Source of the DNA: Mongoliibacter ruber
GTDB taxonomy: Bacteria; Bacteroidota; Bacteroidia; Cytophagales; Cyclobacteriaceae
DNA length: 64,000 nucleotides
Direction of reading: 5' to 3'
Assembly (NCBI RefSeq): GCF_003003005.1
Contig: NZ_PVTR01000001.1
Location: 393,108-457,107 of the forward strand
The translations under genes were made by a program, and so were the position numbers. Below the pieces are notes generated by a model. It did not search any database. It had not been told where the DNA came from and was given only the letters and a program-made list of their open reading frames with translations. Positions 1 through 9,412 of the stretch are shown here, in pieces. The first letter of the stretch is position 1. Every line of letters starts with the position of its first letter.

Positions 1-1790
1 GCCCATTGTACGTCATTGAAATAGATCTTTACATAGTTCCAAAATCCTAGTTTTGTTCCTTCTTTTTTGCTTAAAACCTTCGTGGTGTCTAAGACCATAG
101 AGTCTATATAGATAAGGTTCGCTCCTATCGCATCCCATAATTCTGTATACCCCTCATCGAAACCCAGTCCCCAAATGCCAACTCCTCCAACTTGGTTTTC
201 AAGTGCCCAATTATACTTTTCGGAAAGACTCCTGGCATCTTCAAACCAAAGCTGTTTGAGGTTCCCAATTTCTCCGTAGTTCAAATAGGCTGCGGCCTGC
301 TCAGGGTCATACCCTAAAACTGCACCATCATACTGCCCTACAGAGGGCAAAATTGTTTGCTGTATGCTATTGAAATTTATTGAAGTGCCAAGTCCTGTAG
401 CCCTGCTTCCCGGAATAAAGTCTGGCATGGGCCATGAAATCCCCTGATAGCTAACTGTCATCACCAACTTGTTGATAGGCACTTTTCCATTTGAATATTG
501 GGAAAAAGTTCCTTCAATAGATCCTCTTGGGTTTGCTTGATCAGGATACAATGGACTTCTTGAAAATGGGATTCTCGTGGCAGTGATGTTGAGGTTTTGG
601 GTCATCACCATATAGTAATCTACCAGTGCATTCAATGATGGAAAATCCAGTGCACTTGCTATACTTAGGTTTTCGGTATTGGAAATTGCAGGTATGCCAA
701 CTGTCAATAATAAATTGGGGCGCATGACCGTCAGTTCACTTCTAAGTTTGGCAATAAATTGTGTAAATGCGGCACTATCTTTAGGCCGTATAGTTTCAAA
801 ATAAATAGAAATGCCTTGAAGGCCATGAGATTCAACCAGTTCTTTTATTCTTCTAAGAAAGCGGTCCTGCGAATTTTTTTGGTTTAAAAAAGAGCTTGTA
901 AGTGGTGCTGAGTAACTGTAAACTGAAAGTGAGGCATGTTTTCCCGAATGCTCAAGTCTTTTTAATATTCCTCCTTCAAGCATTTTTTGGAGCACATCAG
1001 GATTGTTTTCCAGTCCATTTCCTCCTAACTCATAGCCATGAAGGATCAAGTCAGAAAGATAATTAAAGTTGTAATTTTGATACTTATTTCCCATTTCAGC
1101 GAGGTGCCATCCAAAAATACGGGTCTCCGCTTTCAGGCAATTCTGATACCTAACCAAAAGAGAATCTCCCACTGTCGTTTCATAAGTGGGCAGTTCGGGA
1201 GAACCACATGAAAACTGAATCTGCCTTAACGCAGAAAGCTTTGCCATCATGGCTTTTCTTTGGGCCAAATTTGCTTCTTTGGTTTCATCCATCAGACCCT
1301 GAAGCACATTACCCAGTTGCACCTTAACCGAATCAACCAAATCCAATGGTGCCTTTAAATCAAGTTCTACCAAGGCTTGATGAATCTCTTCTTCTAATCG
1401 AGCAGAAGTCTTTTGGGCATCTTCTTGTTCATTGGTCAGGTTGATCAAATCATTGACAATCGCACTGACCGTTGCCGTATCAATATTCAAATCTCCTTCC
1501 TCGGTCAATCTCCGGATAAGAAGGACCATTCTTTGTCTTTCTTTTTGAATCTGATTCTCCCTAAATCGAAAAGGTTGAATGATTTTATTGATAAACCCAT
1601 GTCTACTGCTATCTCCCCAATTGATGGAATCGCTTAAAACTATCTCAGATGGAGGTATTTGTCTTGGTTCTTGTGCAAAAGCAGGATTCAGGTTTGCAAG
1701 AAATGCACTACATACTAAGGTCCACAACAGCACCCTGTACAGATTGGTCCTTGCATATGATTCTGCTGAAAATCGTGGGATTAGATTCAT
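1..1790 (-). CDS. Secreted GH18-like (chitinase-fold) protein, C-terminus beyond the window
   Basis: Read directly on the minus strand: ATG at 1788-1790 and an open frame to the left edge (about 596 codons, no stop). The N-terminus is a signal peptide with a hydrophobic stretch and a likely cut after PAFA at about residue 39. A helical region (about 60-190) precedes a GH18-like barrel (about 200-560). The barrel has the strand-4 segment QGISIYFE at 325-332 and the final-strand signature GVGIWGLGFDEGYTELWD. In active GH18 enzymes strand 4 reads DxxDxDxE; here only the last Glu (E332) remains, and the usual strand-6 Tyr-Asp appears as Gln-Asn in VMTQNLN. It therefore may bind glycan without cleaving it (inference). 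The start lies 1 nt after the tape-measure stop, so it belongs to the injection-system operon. The missing C-terminus may hold further domains. Confidence 0.8.
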   Translation of the reverse strand, partial: MNLIPRFSAESYARTNLYRVLLWTLVCSAFLANLNPAFAQEPRQIPPSEIVLSDSINWGDSSRHGFINKIIQPFRFRENQIQKERQRMVLLIRRLTEEGDLNIDTATVSAIVNDLINLTNEQEDAQKTSARLEEEIHQALVELDLKAPLDLVDSVKVQLGNVLQGLMDETKEANLAQRKAMMAKLSALRQIQFSCGSPELPTYETTVGDSLLVRYQNCLKAETRIFGWHLAEMGNKYQNYNFNYLSDLILHGYELGGNGLENNPDVLQKMLEGGILKRLEHSGKHASLSVYSYSAPLTSSFLNQKNSQDRFLRRIKELVESHGLQGISIYFETIRPKDSAAFTQFIAKLRSELTVMRPNLLLTVGIPAISNTENLSIASALDFPSLNALVDYYMVMTQNLNITATRIPFSRSPLYPDQANPRGSIEGTFSQYSNGKVPINKLVMTVSYQGISWPMPDFIPGSRATGLGTSINFNSIQQTILPSVGQYDGAVLGYDPEQAAAYLNYGEIGNLKQLWFEDARSLSEKYNWALENQVGGVGIWGLGFDEGYTELWDAIGANLIYIDSMVLDTTKVLSKKEGTKLGFWNYVKIYFNDVQW

Positions 1791-1791
1791 A

Positions 1792-4700
1792 TTAGCGCCA
1801 TTTAATTTCTAATGATTTTTCCATCCATGGTAACTTTACCATGGAAATATTCCACGAAATACTATCAAGCAAAATATCAACTCCTGTTTTGGGAATTCTC
1901 AGGGTATTGGCAAGGGAATCAAATTCAAGGGTTCCTTCTCTTTGCAAAAAGGTTTCCCTGATTGCGTCCGCAGAGGCATTTTTCATTTTTTCCCAATTGC
2001 TTTTCATTCCATTTATAAGGCTTACAGCCATGTCTTTCTCTTCTTGTTGAAGTTCCACTCTTTCTAGGTGTTGGCTGACCTTCATGCCCACCAGCAATTT
2101 GTTCAGCACAAGTTCATACTCAGGATAATCTGTATGGCCATAGACAATATATTGCAGCAAGTAGACCGCTTTTGACTGTGACACTTCTGGGATTGATCCT
2201 TTTTCACTGATATTCAATCTGGAAAACAGCGCGGATAAAAACGGCCAGCAAAGTACTAGCCCCGCATTCGATATTTTTACCAATTCGCCTTTTTCAGGAT
2301 CTTGGATTGTGGCTTCTGAAGCCATTGGGAATTGTTTCAATACCTCATTCCTGTACATTTCCATTGCTTTTCCCTCAAATCGCCGCTCCAATTCCATAGC
2401 CTGAAATACAATTTTCCAATTAATTTCCGACCTGTTTTTTATGAGGTGTTGGAGGAATTTTCCAAAAAACGATTCGGTATCCCTATTTCCCTTTTGAATA
2501 TAATAATCATAGGCAAAGACAAGAAGCCAAACTTTCCATTTGCCCGGATTCAAATTCCCGAAATACATATAGGAACCAAAAGCCAAAAGGGTTTTGATAT
2601 TTCTCAGCACTTCTGAACTGGAATTAAACCAAATTGAAATGACTTCATTTTCTTTGGAAGAATTCACTTTTTTCCTCACCCAGGATTCAGCCTCAGCTGT
2701 GGTACCAAAGAGATAGGGACTTTTTATAGAGTCATGCCGCAACTCATTCTCCTTCTTGGGACTAGGTAGAACGGAGGTATTGCTGGCATAATTCTCCAAA
2801 GCCATTTCTATAGCTTTCAAAAAGCTGGGATAATACTTTTTGTATTTTGACGAAAGGACAACCTTGTAAATTCTTTTCAACTGATTTTCGCTAAGATCCT
2901 GTAACAAGCTTGATGTTTTCCCTTTTTCAAAAAGCAAAATCAATAAAAAGGCATCATTTTTATTGCTGAGTTGGATTTCGTTCAGCACAGCTAAAAGGAG
3001 TTTGGCCTTGTGTTGAATAGGAGACCACCAAGGCAGATAGCCTTCTTCTTTGAGGTGAGAAATGGCAGCAGAAAGCTGTTCAGTCTCTAAAGCATTGGGA
3101 GAATTCCCTATTGGTTTTTTAAGGATTTGAACAATTGATTTCTTCAAACTAGCCTTGGCTTTTTCATCCAAATGCTTAGAATTCAGGATGCTGACCCAAT
3201 CCATTGAGGCCGCATTTAAACTATGGCGGTATTTACGAAGTGAGCTTGAGAAAATACTCCAAAACACATCCATCTTAATGGATGAATTTGAGCTGTAAAG
3301 AACATGAAACTGAAAAATACTGGTGAAAATGGATTCCCGCCATGCTCTGTAGGCTGATTTTTTAAAGAATGCTGATGAGGGTAGCCCAATTAGATACTCC
3401 AGCCCTTTAATTGATTTCAAACTGCTAGGCAGTCGCAATGCTTCACTTGCTCCTATAGCTGTGGCATTTGAGTTGGATACTTGCAGGTATTCTAGAATTT
3501 CTGAAAATTTAGCGGAATTAAGACCATCATTTTTGTGCAAGGCTCCAAGGAACTCTTTGAGATTTATAGATACATCACCAAGTTTTTCAAGAACTGGATT
3601 TTCAATACCTATATGAGGGACAATATCGAGCTTGAACCAGAGGGAAAATTTTTGCCAGTCACTTTTAGTCAAATGTGTATACAGGCCAATAAGGAGCGCC
3701 GGCAATTGTTTTTTCTGTCCCTTGAATAACCTGATAATGGCTGTTTTCTCTATTTTTGAATACAGCATTAGCCTCTTGGAACTCTCGAGCAATTGTTTTT
3801 TGTCATATCCCGCAAGATTCACCTTTAAGGTCAATCGAAGGAGCAGGGACATGTCCTTTTCCACAATATTTAATGCCGTTTCCTTTAGGCTTTTAATTTT
3901 ACCTTTATCTAAAATCAACTCCTTAAAATCAGCATCCGCACTCTCCTCTTGAAGCAATTCGAACAAACGATTCTGATCAAGTGAGATGCCTTTGATATAA
4001 TGGTTTACAGCATTTTTATGGGTCTCTGAGATATCTTGTGTAGTAGGATCAACTTTACCTTTCAGATTAAGATCATCAGCTACTTGTGAATCAGATTTTT
4101 CATTTAAGTGCTCAATATCATCAATGTTTTCTCGCTTATTCGATCCAGCAAAACTCTTTTTGTCAGTGTCTACATTGCTTTTCGAATTAAGTTCATCAGC
4201 CCTTGATGAATTAGAGTCTACAAACCCTTGTTCATTGAGGTTAATATTTCCCTTTTGAATGGCTTGATCTACCTTTTTCCCACTTCCATCAACGATCTCA
4301 AATTTGTTGGTGTCAGCATTCCATTTTTTTCTCAGGGCAGCATTTTCCCCCATGTCCAAAGCAAAGAAGCCTTGGCTAAATAAACGGCTCATTCCAGCTG
4401 TCAAGACAGGTGTTAAGAACGATTGGTTTTTGCTACCCAAAAACATAGCTAAAGCCAATTTTTTCAAAGAGGAAAGGTAAGGGGACCCTTCTGTTGAATT
4501 CCTTGAAAAGTAAAGTATTACGTATTTTTTGTATTTCAACTTGGCTAAGGCTGTCCTTAGGGCGTCGACCCGATATCCTTTTTCTTCAGTAAGCTTAAAT
4601 ACTCCAGATAGAAAAGCTTCATCCTCCCATGAAGCACGGTAGTCAAAACCAATGGATCGCTTAAGCTTTTCAGTGGAACTTTCTTCCAGTAAAAGTTCCC

Positions 4701-6558
4701 ATACTTTTTGATTTAAAAAAACCTCCAACCTTGGGTAAGCACCTAAATTCTTGAGCAGTTTTTCATTGAATCTGTTTAAGGACAATGTTTTTTGAGCTCC
4801 ATACCTTTGGATAAATGCTTGGAACTCCTTCCGGTCTATTCCTTGAGCTATACTTGCAAACCTCTTGGTGATAGCATTCCCATTTTTCCTATTTGCCATA
4901 CTCAAAGCATCCAACAAGCGGGAATCTTGACTTTGAAGAAGGTTGTTGACTATCCATAAAAGGTCTGACTGACTCAGTTCACGGTTAGAAAATCCCAGCA
5001 TCCCCGCATTCAGGTATTGTTGTAATACAAGAAGGGCTAATTGATTTTTAAGAAATAATGGGTTTTTCCTTTGGTCATCTTTTCTTGGATCAGATAGCTT
5101 TAATCGATCCTCATTGAATCCATTTAGACCGGAAAAATCACTTTTAGACTTGATAGCCTTGGATTTTGCACTTAATAATATTTGCCCTGAGTCGGAAATC
5201 CCTGCCTTTTTTCCTAATGCCATGAGGCTCTTTGACACCAGGTAGTGTTCACCCAATTCGGTGAAGGCATGATAGGATAAAATCATGAACCAATCATCGG
5301 TTTTTTGGAATGCCAATCCATTGAGAGAAAGGTTGTCAGCTGTCAGGCTAAAAACATCTTTGAGTACTTCCCCATCATCAGCATTAGAATTAGGTGATGT
5401 CTGAGTGTACCATTTCAGGTAATTATGTGTCAGAGGTAACCATTGGCTTTTGCTGTCATCCAAAAGAAGTTTGAGTAGGTTGAACAAACCATTTTTGGAT
5501 AAGGATTTCCAGAATCCGGGGAAGCGAATGGCCAGCATCTCGAACAATACCCCTGATACTTTCCATTTTTCTAAATATGTCTCAAAAACCGGAATAGCTG
5601 TACCAACATTTAGCCATTGTACAAGCTGCAGAAAAGTAGGCTCTATACTATTTTCATCCCATTGAGTATCAGGATTGTTTTTTTCATTGATTGTATTAAT
5701 TGTTTCTTTAAACTCCCTAAACAGGTTGCTTTCGCTAGAAATCTTGTTGATGATGCTATTGATTTCGGAAAGAAAAATTTCAAATGCTATATTATAGTGT
5801 GCCGCTATTGACCTTAAAAAACGTTCCGAAAAATCAAGCCGGTTGAATTTGGGGCCTGACTTTCCCGCCAGATAGGTTAAAATAAATAGGTTTAAGGATT
5901 TTTTGAGACTTTCTTCAGGACCGGGCAGGTGGTTTTTAGCCTTGTGCACCTCCAAGTAGGTATTTCTATAGCTGATCATCCATTCCGCGTCAGTGGTGGC
6001 CAACACCCTGATTAATTGATCAAAATAACCTGTTTCCAAAAAAGCAATCCTCTTTCTTGCTGATTCACTTTTCTGAATGGTGGCTCCCAGCATCCTTTTT
6101 AGATGAGTAGGATCATTAGAAAAAACAAATTTCAAAAGACTATATATGTCAAATTCCACCTTGAGCCATATTGGTAAATAACCTTTTAAAAAGTACATCT
6201 GTAAGGCTAACAGGTACAGGTCTAAAACCTGGGAATTTTGGTGTAAGCCCTCATTGCCAAGATGCCTTTTTTCCCATATAGCATCTAAAAGGGCCTTGGT
6301 TAACAAGGAACTTATCCTTGTACCAAACCCGATGGAAATATCCTCTTCCTGTAGCAAGCCAAGGTCAATTTCCAATGACTCTAACTCAATGTCAATTCCT
6401 TTAAGCCCCAATTGATCAAAGGACTTTCCCAATTCCGGAATGATATCAAACTGCAGCAATTGTTGGAGTTTGGAATTGCAGCGGGTTGCCTGTTGCCGAT
6501 TTGGGTAAAGAAAAGAGAACATCAAATTGTCGACTGCATCTGAAGAGGCACTATGCAT
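1792..6558 (-). CDS. Contractile injection system tape-measure protein (CIS_TMP family, Pvc14-like)
   Basis: A 1588-aa protein with no signal peptide. Residues about 10-75 match the CIS_TMP N-terminus: an amphipathic segment ending in IIPELGKSFDQL, then the IDIELESLEIDLG strand. The C-terminal 170 residues carry the family end block, recognisable from NAGLVLCWPFL, LVLNKLLVGM, ETFLQREGTLEF and WNISMVKLPWM. The middle is mostly helical, with an LPxW motif near residue 128 and again at about 1177 (LPWW). Residues about 750-860 are polar, low in hydrophobics and partly repetitive, probably a disordered linker. Tape-measure proteins set tube length and occupy the tube or cap-proximal assembly in AFP/PVC-type particles (known for the family). 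It overlaps the upstream wedge gene by 8 nt and is followed after 1 nt by the GH18-like gene. Confidence 0.85.
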   Translation of the reverse strand: MHSASSDAVDNLMFSFLYPNRQQATRCNSKLQQLLQFDIIPELGKSFDQLGLKGIDIELESLEIDLGLLQEEDISIGFGTRISSLLTKALLDAIWEKRHLGNEGLHQNSQVLDLYLLALQMYFLKGYLPIWLKVEFDIYSLLKFVFSNDPTHLKRMLGATIQKSESARKRIAFLETGYFDQLIRVLATTDAEWMISYRNTYLEVHKAKNHLPGPEESLKKSLNLFILTYLAGKSGPKFNRLDFSERFLRSIAAHYNIAFEIFLSEINSIINKISSESNLFREFKETINTINEKNNPDTQWDENSIEPTFLQLVQWLNVGTAIPVFETYLEKWKVSGVLFEMLAIRFPGFWKSLSKNGLFNLLKLLLDDSKSQWLPLTHNYLKWYTQTSPNSNADDGEVLKDVFSLTADNLSLNGLAFQKTDDWFMILSYHAFTELGEHYLVSKSLMALGKKAGISDSGQILLSAKSKAIKSKSDFSGLNGFNEDRLKLSDPRKDDQRKNPLFLKNQLALLVLQQYLNAGMLGFSNRELSQSDLLWIVNNLLQSQDSRLLDALSMANRKNGNAITKRFASIAQGIDRKEFQAFIQRYGAQKTLSLNRFNEKLLKNLGAYPRLEVFLNQKVWELLLEESSTEKLKRSIGFDYRASWEDEAFLSGVFKLTEEKGYRVDALRTALAKLKYKKYVILYFSRNSTEGSPYLSSLKKLALAMFLGSKNQSFLTPVLTAGMSRLFSQGFFALDMGENAALRKKWNADTNKFEIVDGSGKKVDQAIQKGNINLNEQGFVDSNSSRADELNSKSNVDTDKKSFAGSNKRENIDDIEHLNEKSDSQVADDLNLKGKVDPTTQDISETHKNAVNHYIKGISLDQNRLFELLQEESADADFKELILDKGKIKSLKETALNIVEKDMSLLLRLTLKVNLAGYDKKQLLESSKRLMLYSKIEKTAIIRLFKGQKKQLPALLIGLYTHLTKSDWQKFSLWFKLDIVPHIGIENPVLEKLGDVSINLKEFLGALHKNDGLNSAKFSEILEYLQVSNSNATAIGASEALRLPSSLKSIKGLEYLIGLPSSAFFKKSAYRAWRESIFTSIFQFHVLYSSNSSIKMDVFWSIFSSSLRKYRHSLNAASMDWVSILNSKHLDEKAKASLKKSIVQILKKPIGNSPNALETEQLSAAISHLKEEGYLPWWSPIQHKAKLLLAVLNEIQLSNKNDAFLLILLFEKGKTSSLLQDLSENQLKRIYKVVLSSKYKKYYPSFLKAIEMALENYASNTSVLPSPKKENELRHDSIKSPYLFGTTAEAESWVRKKVNSSKENEVISIWFNSSSEVLRNIKTLLAFGSYMYFGNLNPGKWKVWLLVFAYDYYIQKGNRDTESFFGKFLQHLIKNRSEINWKIVFQAMELERRFEGKAMEMYRNEVLKQFPMASEATIQDPEKGELVKISNAGLVLCWPFLSALFSRLNISEKGSIPEVSQSKAVYLLQYIVYGHTDYPEYELVLNKLLVGMKVSQHLERVELQQEEKDMAVSLINGMKSNWEKMKNASADAIRETFLQREGTLEFDSLANTLRIPKTGVDILLDSISWNISMVKLPWMEKSLEIKWR
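4045..4231 (-). repeat. Two imperfect repeat units, 120 bp apart, inside the tape-measure gene
   Basis: The segments ending at 4080 and 4200 align with an offset of exactly 120 nt (40 codons). They encode ADDLNLKGKVD and ADELNSKSNVD in the polar linker of the tape-measure protein. This is an in-frame duplication that has drifted. No third clear copy was seen. Confidence 0.6.
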
Positions 6559-9412
6559 TCTCCCCTCCTTTCAATTTGGATAAAAAAGAATAGAGTCGAA
6601 ATGCTTCTTTGGTTTTCACTTTTTCAGAATCACTACTCGATTCTCCACGCCATTTGGAATAAGTATTCTCAAATGCTTCAAATTCCCTAAGGTTCAACCA
6701 ATAAATACCGACTTTTACATGAGCTGGAATTCTTTCTCTGACTTCTTTTTCAACAAAATACTTAAAATGGTTTTCTTGAAAACGTGCCGGCCAATCAGGT
6801 AGCAAAAGAGATGCATTTAAATCAAAAAAATTCTCTTTGATTTCAGTACCGTCTTCCCGTTTTTGCACAAACACCATAGAGCGCTGTCCCACAACTTTGT
6901 CGTTGTGAAGCGTACCCATAAATCTCAGATCCTCTACATCTTTCAGTGATAAAAACCCTGACAGTTCCCGATCTCCCGACATCATTGTAGCAAAGCTGGA
7001 GGTGATGTCAAATACAGTATCTATATCGACTTGGCCATCGGCATGGTAAGCTCCTAATAGCCTTCCTTGCCCATCATGAATGGACAATTGCTTCCCGCTC
7101 AATCTATATGCTTTTTTGTCCTTTGCCGCTGAGTAGAATAATTCCAACTGCTCTTTTCTTTTTGAATAGGAATTGTACCAGGGAGACCTGAAAGTAGGTT
7201 CTCCGTATTGATCCATCATCACAAATCCAAATTCTGAATTATCCAAAAGAGATCTCAAGGTAATATGATCCACAAAATATATTCCTTCAGAGCGGTGATT
7301 CATTTCCCTGAAATATTGTATGGCATTGGCAATTGTTTGGACAGCTTCTTTTTCATTTCTTCCTTCCCAAACCCCAACCCAGTTTGTTGCTGATTTTTGG
7401 AAAAGGACTTCAATAGAACCCTTAAAAGTGAGTTTTTTGGAGATCCAATAGCAATCGGGATTGAGGGTTCTGGCGAATAGGTCTTTAATGCCGATCTTCC
7501 CAAATGAAAACTGAGGTTTTTCAGGATTCTCTAGCCGTGGGAAATTTCTTTCGCTTTTATACAGTGGACGGTATTTTTCTTTTAGTTCAGTATAAGAAAT
7601 CTGTGATTTAAGAAAGCTTTCACTTGCATTCTGATCCTCAAGGGTGACTTTTTTTGGCAGAAAGTCAGGTAAAAGGGATCCGTTTTTCAATGAGATTCCC
7701 AGTAGTGTTGATAGCAAAACTTCAAGTGTTGAGCGTGTTTTCACATGATCAAGCACATTGAAACGTGCCCTATGCGTTGCGTAATTGAGCTCCGGGACAA
7801 TACGCAGGAAGCGGGATTTTTGTAATAATTGCAAGGCAAGCATTTCCTCCTGTGTTCCTGAAATATTCATTTTGAGTGACAACTGGAATGGAAGGTCTTG
7901 TACACCCTCTCCGAATCTTGCCAAAAGATGATCCAAAACCCTGTTTTTTCGTTGTAACCAGGTGATTCTTGATTCTCCGGTTTGTGGATTCACTCCCGTT
8001 TTGTCAAAGCCTGGCATCAGGCTTTCTTTGATCTCAATTTCATCTTTACCTACATGGGTTTCGAAGTCCTGTGAAAAGTAGGTTTGCCCTTCTTTTTGAA
8101 TATCATAATCAAAAAATTCAGGGACTTTTGACAGCTGAGCAAGGTAGTTTGCCAAATGCTTTTCCATCAACATCAGGTAACCTTTCAATTGTCTTACTTT
8201 TGCATGCCTATCAGGTGCTTCATGCTGAGAAAGACCTTCCTTGCCCAATCCATAAATTTTTGGGAAATGGTGTTGGATGGATACATAGTTTTCCGGATTT
8301 CGGTACCTCCCAGTGATTGATGTTTTCCAGAAAGTATCCTTAAACAAATCTTCTTGGTATACCCTGAAGTTTTTGCTCCAAAGTTCCAGTAAAAGATCCG
8401 CTACTCGGGAAGAATTCAGGCGCTGCCTGTTTTGATTGACAACAATACTGATTTTGAAATACACACTCGCGGGATCATTTGGATCAGTATTTATGGAAGC
8501 ATAATAACCTTCAGGAAGAATGATGTTTTTTTCTTTCCCATCTGTATCCAATGCAAGGTCATGACATTTTTTTACCCCTGATATTTTTGAAATCAAACCC
8601 TGAAACTGTTCTATATTAAGGACTTTGCTGCGCTCTTTGAGTTGAGTGTCCAATATAAATCCACGGGTGAGTTTAGGTCCTGAAAAAATATCTTCTATCC
8701 TAAGGCCAGAATTCCTTAGCTCCTCCAAATTGGAGTATGCAACAGGGTGATAAAGAAAAACTTCCAGAGCAAAGATTAATTCTGCCATTATTTTATCTGG
8801 GTCGCTCTCTGGCAAAATTTCAACACTTGCTTTAATAAAAATAGGCTTGGGTGACAATAATCTGGGAGGTTCAAAATCCTCACAAAGATTCCTGTTGTTT
8901 TTGAGGTATTCATATAGCCTATCCTGAAAAGACAGGGCGAGTTCAGGTCTTTTTTTCAGGTCTTTCTGGAATGACAGAGCAGGTAGAATTTCAATTTCAT
9001 ATACTCCGTTTACACCTTCTTCCATACCAGCTGCTGAGGCTTGGCCGAGCCAGCAATTTTGAATTTCAGGAAAAGTATCGATCAGTAATTTTCTAAAATC
9101 CAATACAGTAATTGGGTGAGAACTAAAAACCAGTGATGGAGAGAAAAAAGCATTTTTATCCCAATTGATCTCACCTTTTGATTTTTCGGTCAGTAGGTCT
9201 TCAATAGGAAAAGCTGTTTTGTAACCAAGATCTGTAAGGCCATAGCAGAACTGCTCCAGAATAGTCACTCCAGGATCATGTAAATTATAATCTGTCCAAC
9301 GTTCTCCGCTGAATTTCTGCACATGCCGTATCCCTTGCTCCATGAGGAGTTTGAAATCTTGGCTGTGTTTAAGCGCTTGGTCTTTATGAATTGGGCCTTT
9401 TTTTTCCATCAT
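6551..9412 (-). CDS. Baseplate wedge protein, baseplate J-like N-terminus (Pvc12-like)
   Basis: A 953-aa protein. The N-terminal stretch contains WTDYNLHDPGVTILEQFCYG (about residues 40-59), the sequence that opens many phage and CIS baseplate assembly proteins of the gp6 / J-like class. The remainder is long, mixed alpha/beta and poorly recognisable. By position, between the fibre-like gene and the tape-measure gene, it corresponds to Pvc12/Afp12, which pairs with the J-like protein in the wedge. ATG at 9412 shares one base with the TAA of the previous gene, and its own end overlaps the tape-measure start by 8 nt, so expression is probably translationally coupled. A second ATG follows immediately (MM start); either is possible. 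Confidence 0.75.
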   Translation of the reverse strand: MMEKKGPIHKDQALKHSQDFKLLMEQGIRHVQKFSGERWTDYNLHDPGVTILEQFCYGLTDLGYKTAFPIEDLLTEKSKGEINWDKNAFFSPSLVFSSHPITVLDFRKLLIDTFPEIQNCWLGQASAAGMEEGVNGVYEIEILPALSFQKDLKKRPELALSFQDRLYEYLKNNRNLCEDFEPPRLLSPKPIFIKASVEILPESDPDKIMAELIFALEVFLYHPVAYSNLEELRNSGLRIEDIFSGPKLTRGFILDTQLKERSKVLNIEQFQGLISKISGVKKCHDLALDTDGKEKNIILPEGYYASINTDPNDPASVYFKISIVVNQNRQRLNSSRVADLLLELWSKNFRVYQEDLFKDTFWKTSITGRYRNPENYVSIQHHFPKIYGLGKEGLSQHEAPDRHAKVRQLKGYLMLMEKHLANYLAQLSKVPEFFDYDIQKEGQTYFSQDFETHVGKDEIEIKESLMPGFDKTGVNPQTGESRITWLQRKNRVLDHLLARFGEGVQDLPFQLSLKMNISGTQEEMLALQLLQKSRFLRIVPELNYATHRARFNVLDHVKTRSTLEVLLSTLLGISLKNGSLLPDFLPKKVTLEDQNASESFLKSQISYTELKEKYRPLYKSERNFPRLENPEKPQFSFGKIGIKDLFARTLNPDCYWISKKLTFKGSIEVLFQKSATNWVGVWEGRNEKEAVQTIANAIQYFREMNHRSEGIYFVDHITLRSLLDNSEFGFVMMDQYGEPTFRSPWYNSYSKRKEQLELFYSAAKDKKAYRLSGKQLSIHDGQGRLLGAYHADGQVDIDTVFDITSSFATMMSGDRELSGFLSLKDVEDLRFMGTLHNDKVVGQRSMVFVQKREDGTEIKENFFDLNASLLLPDWPARFQENHFKYFVEKEVRERIPAHVKVGIYWLNLREFEAFENTYSKWRGESSSDSEKVKTKEAFRLYSFLSKLKGGENA

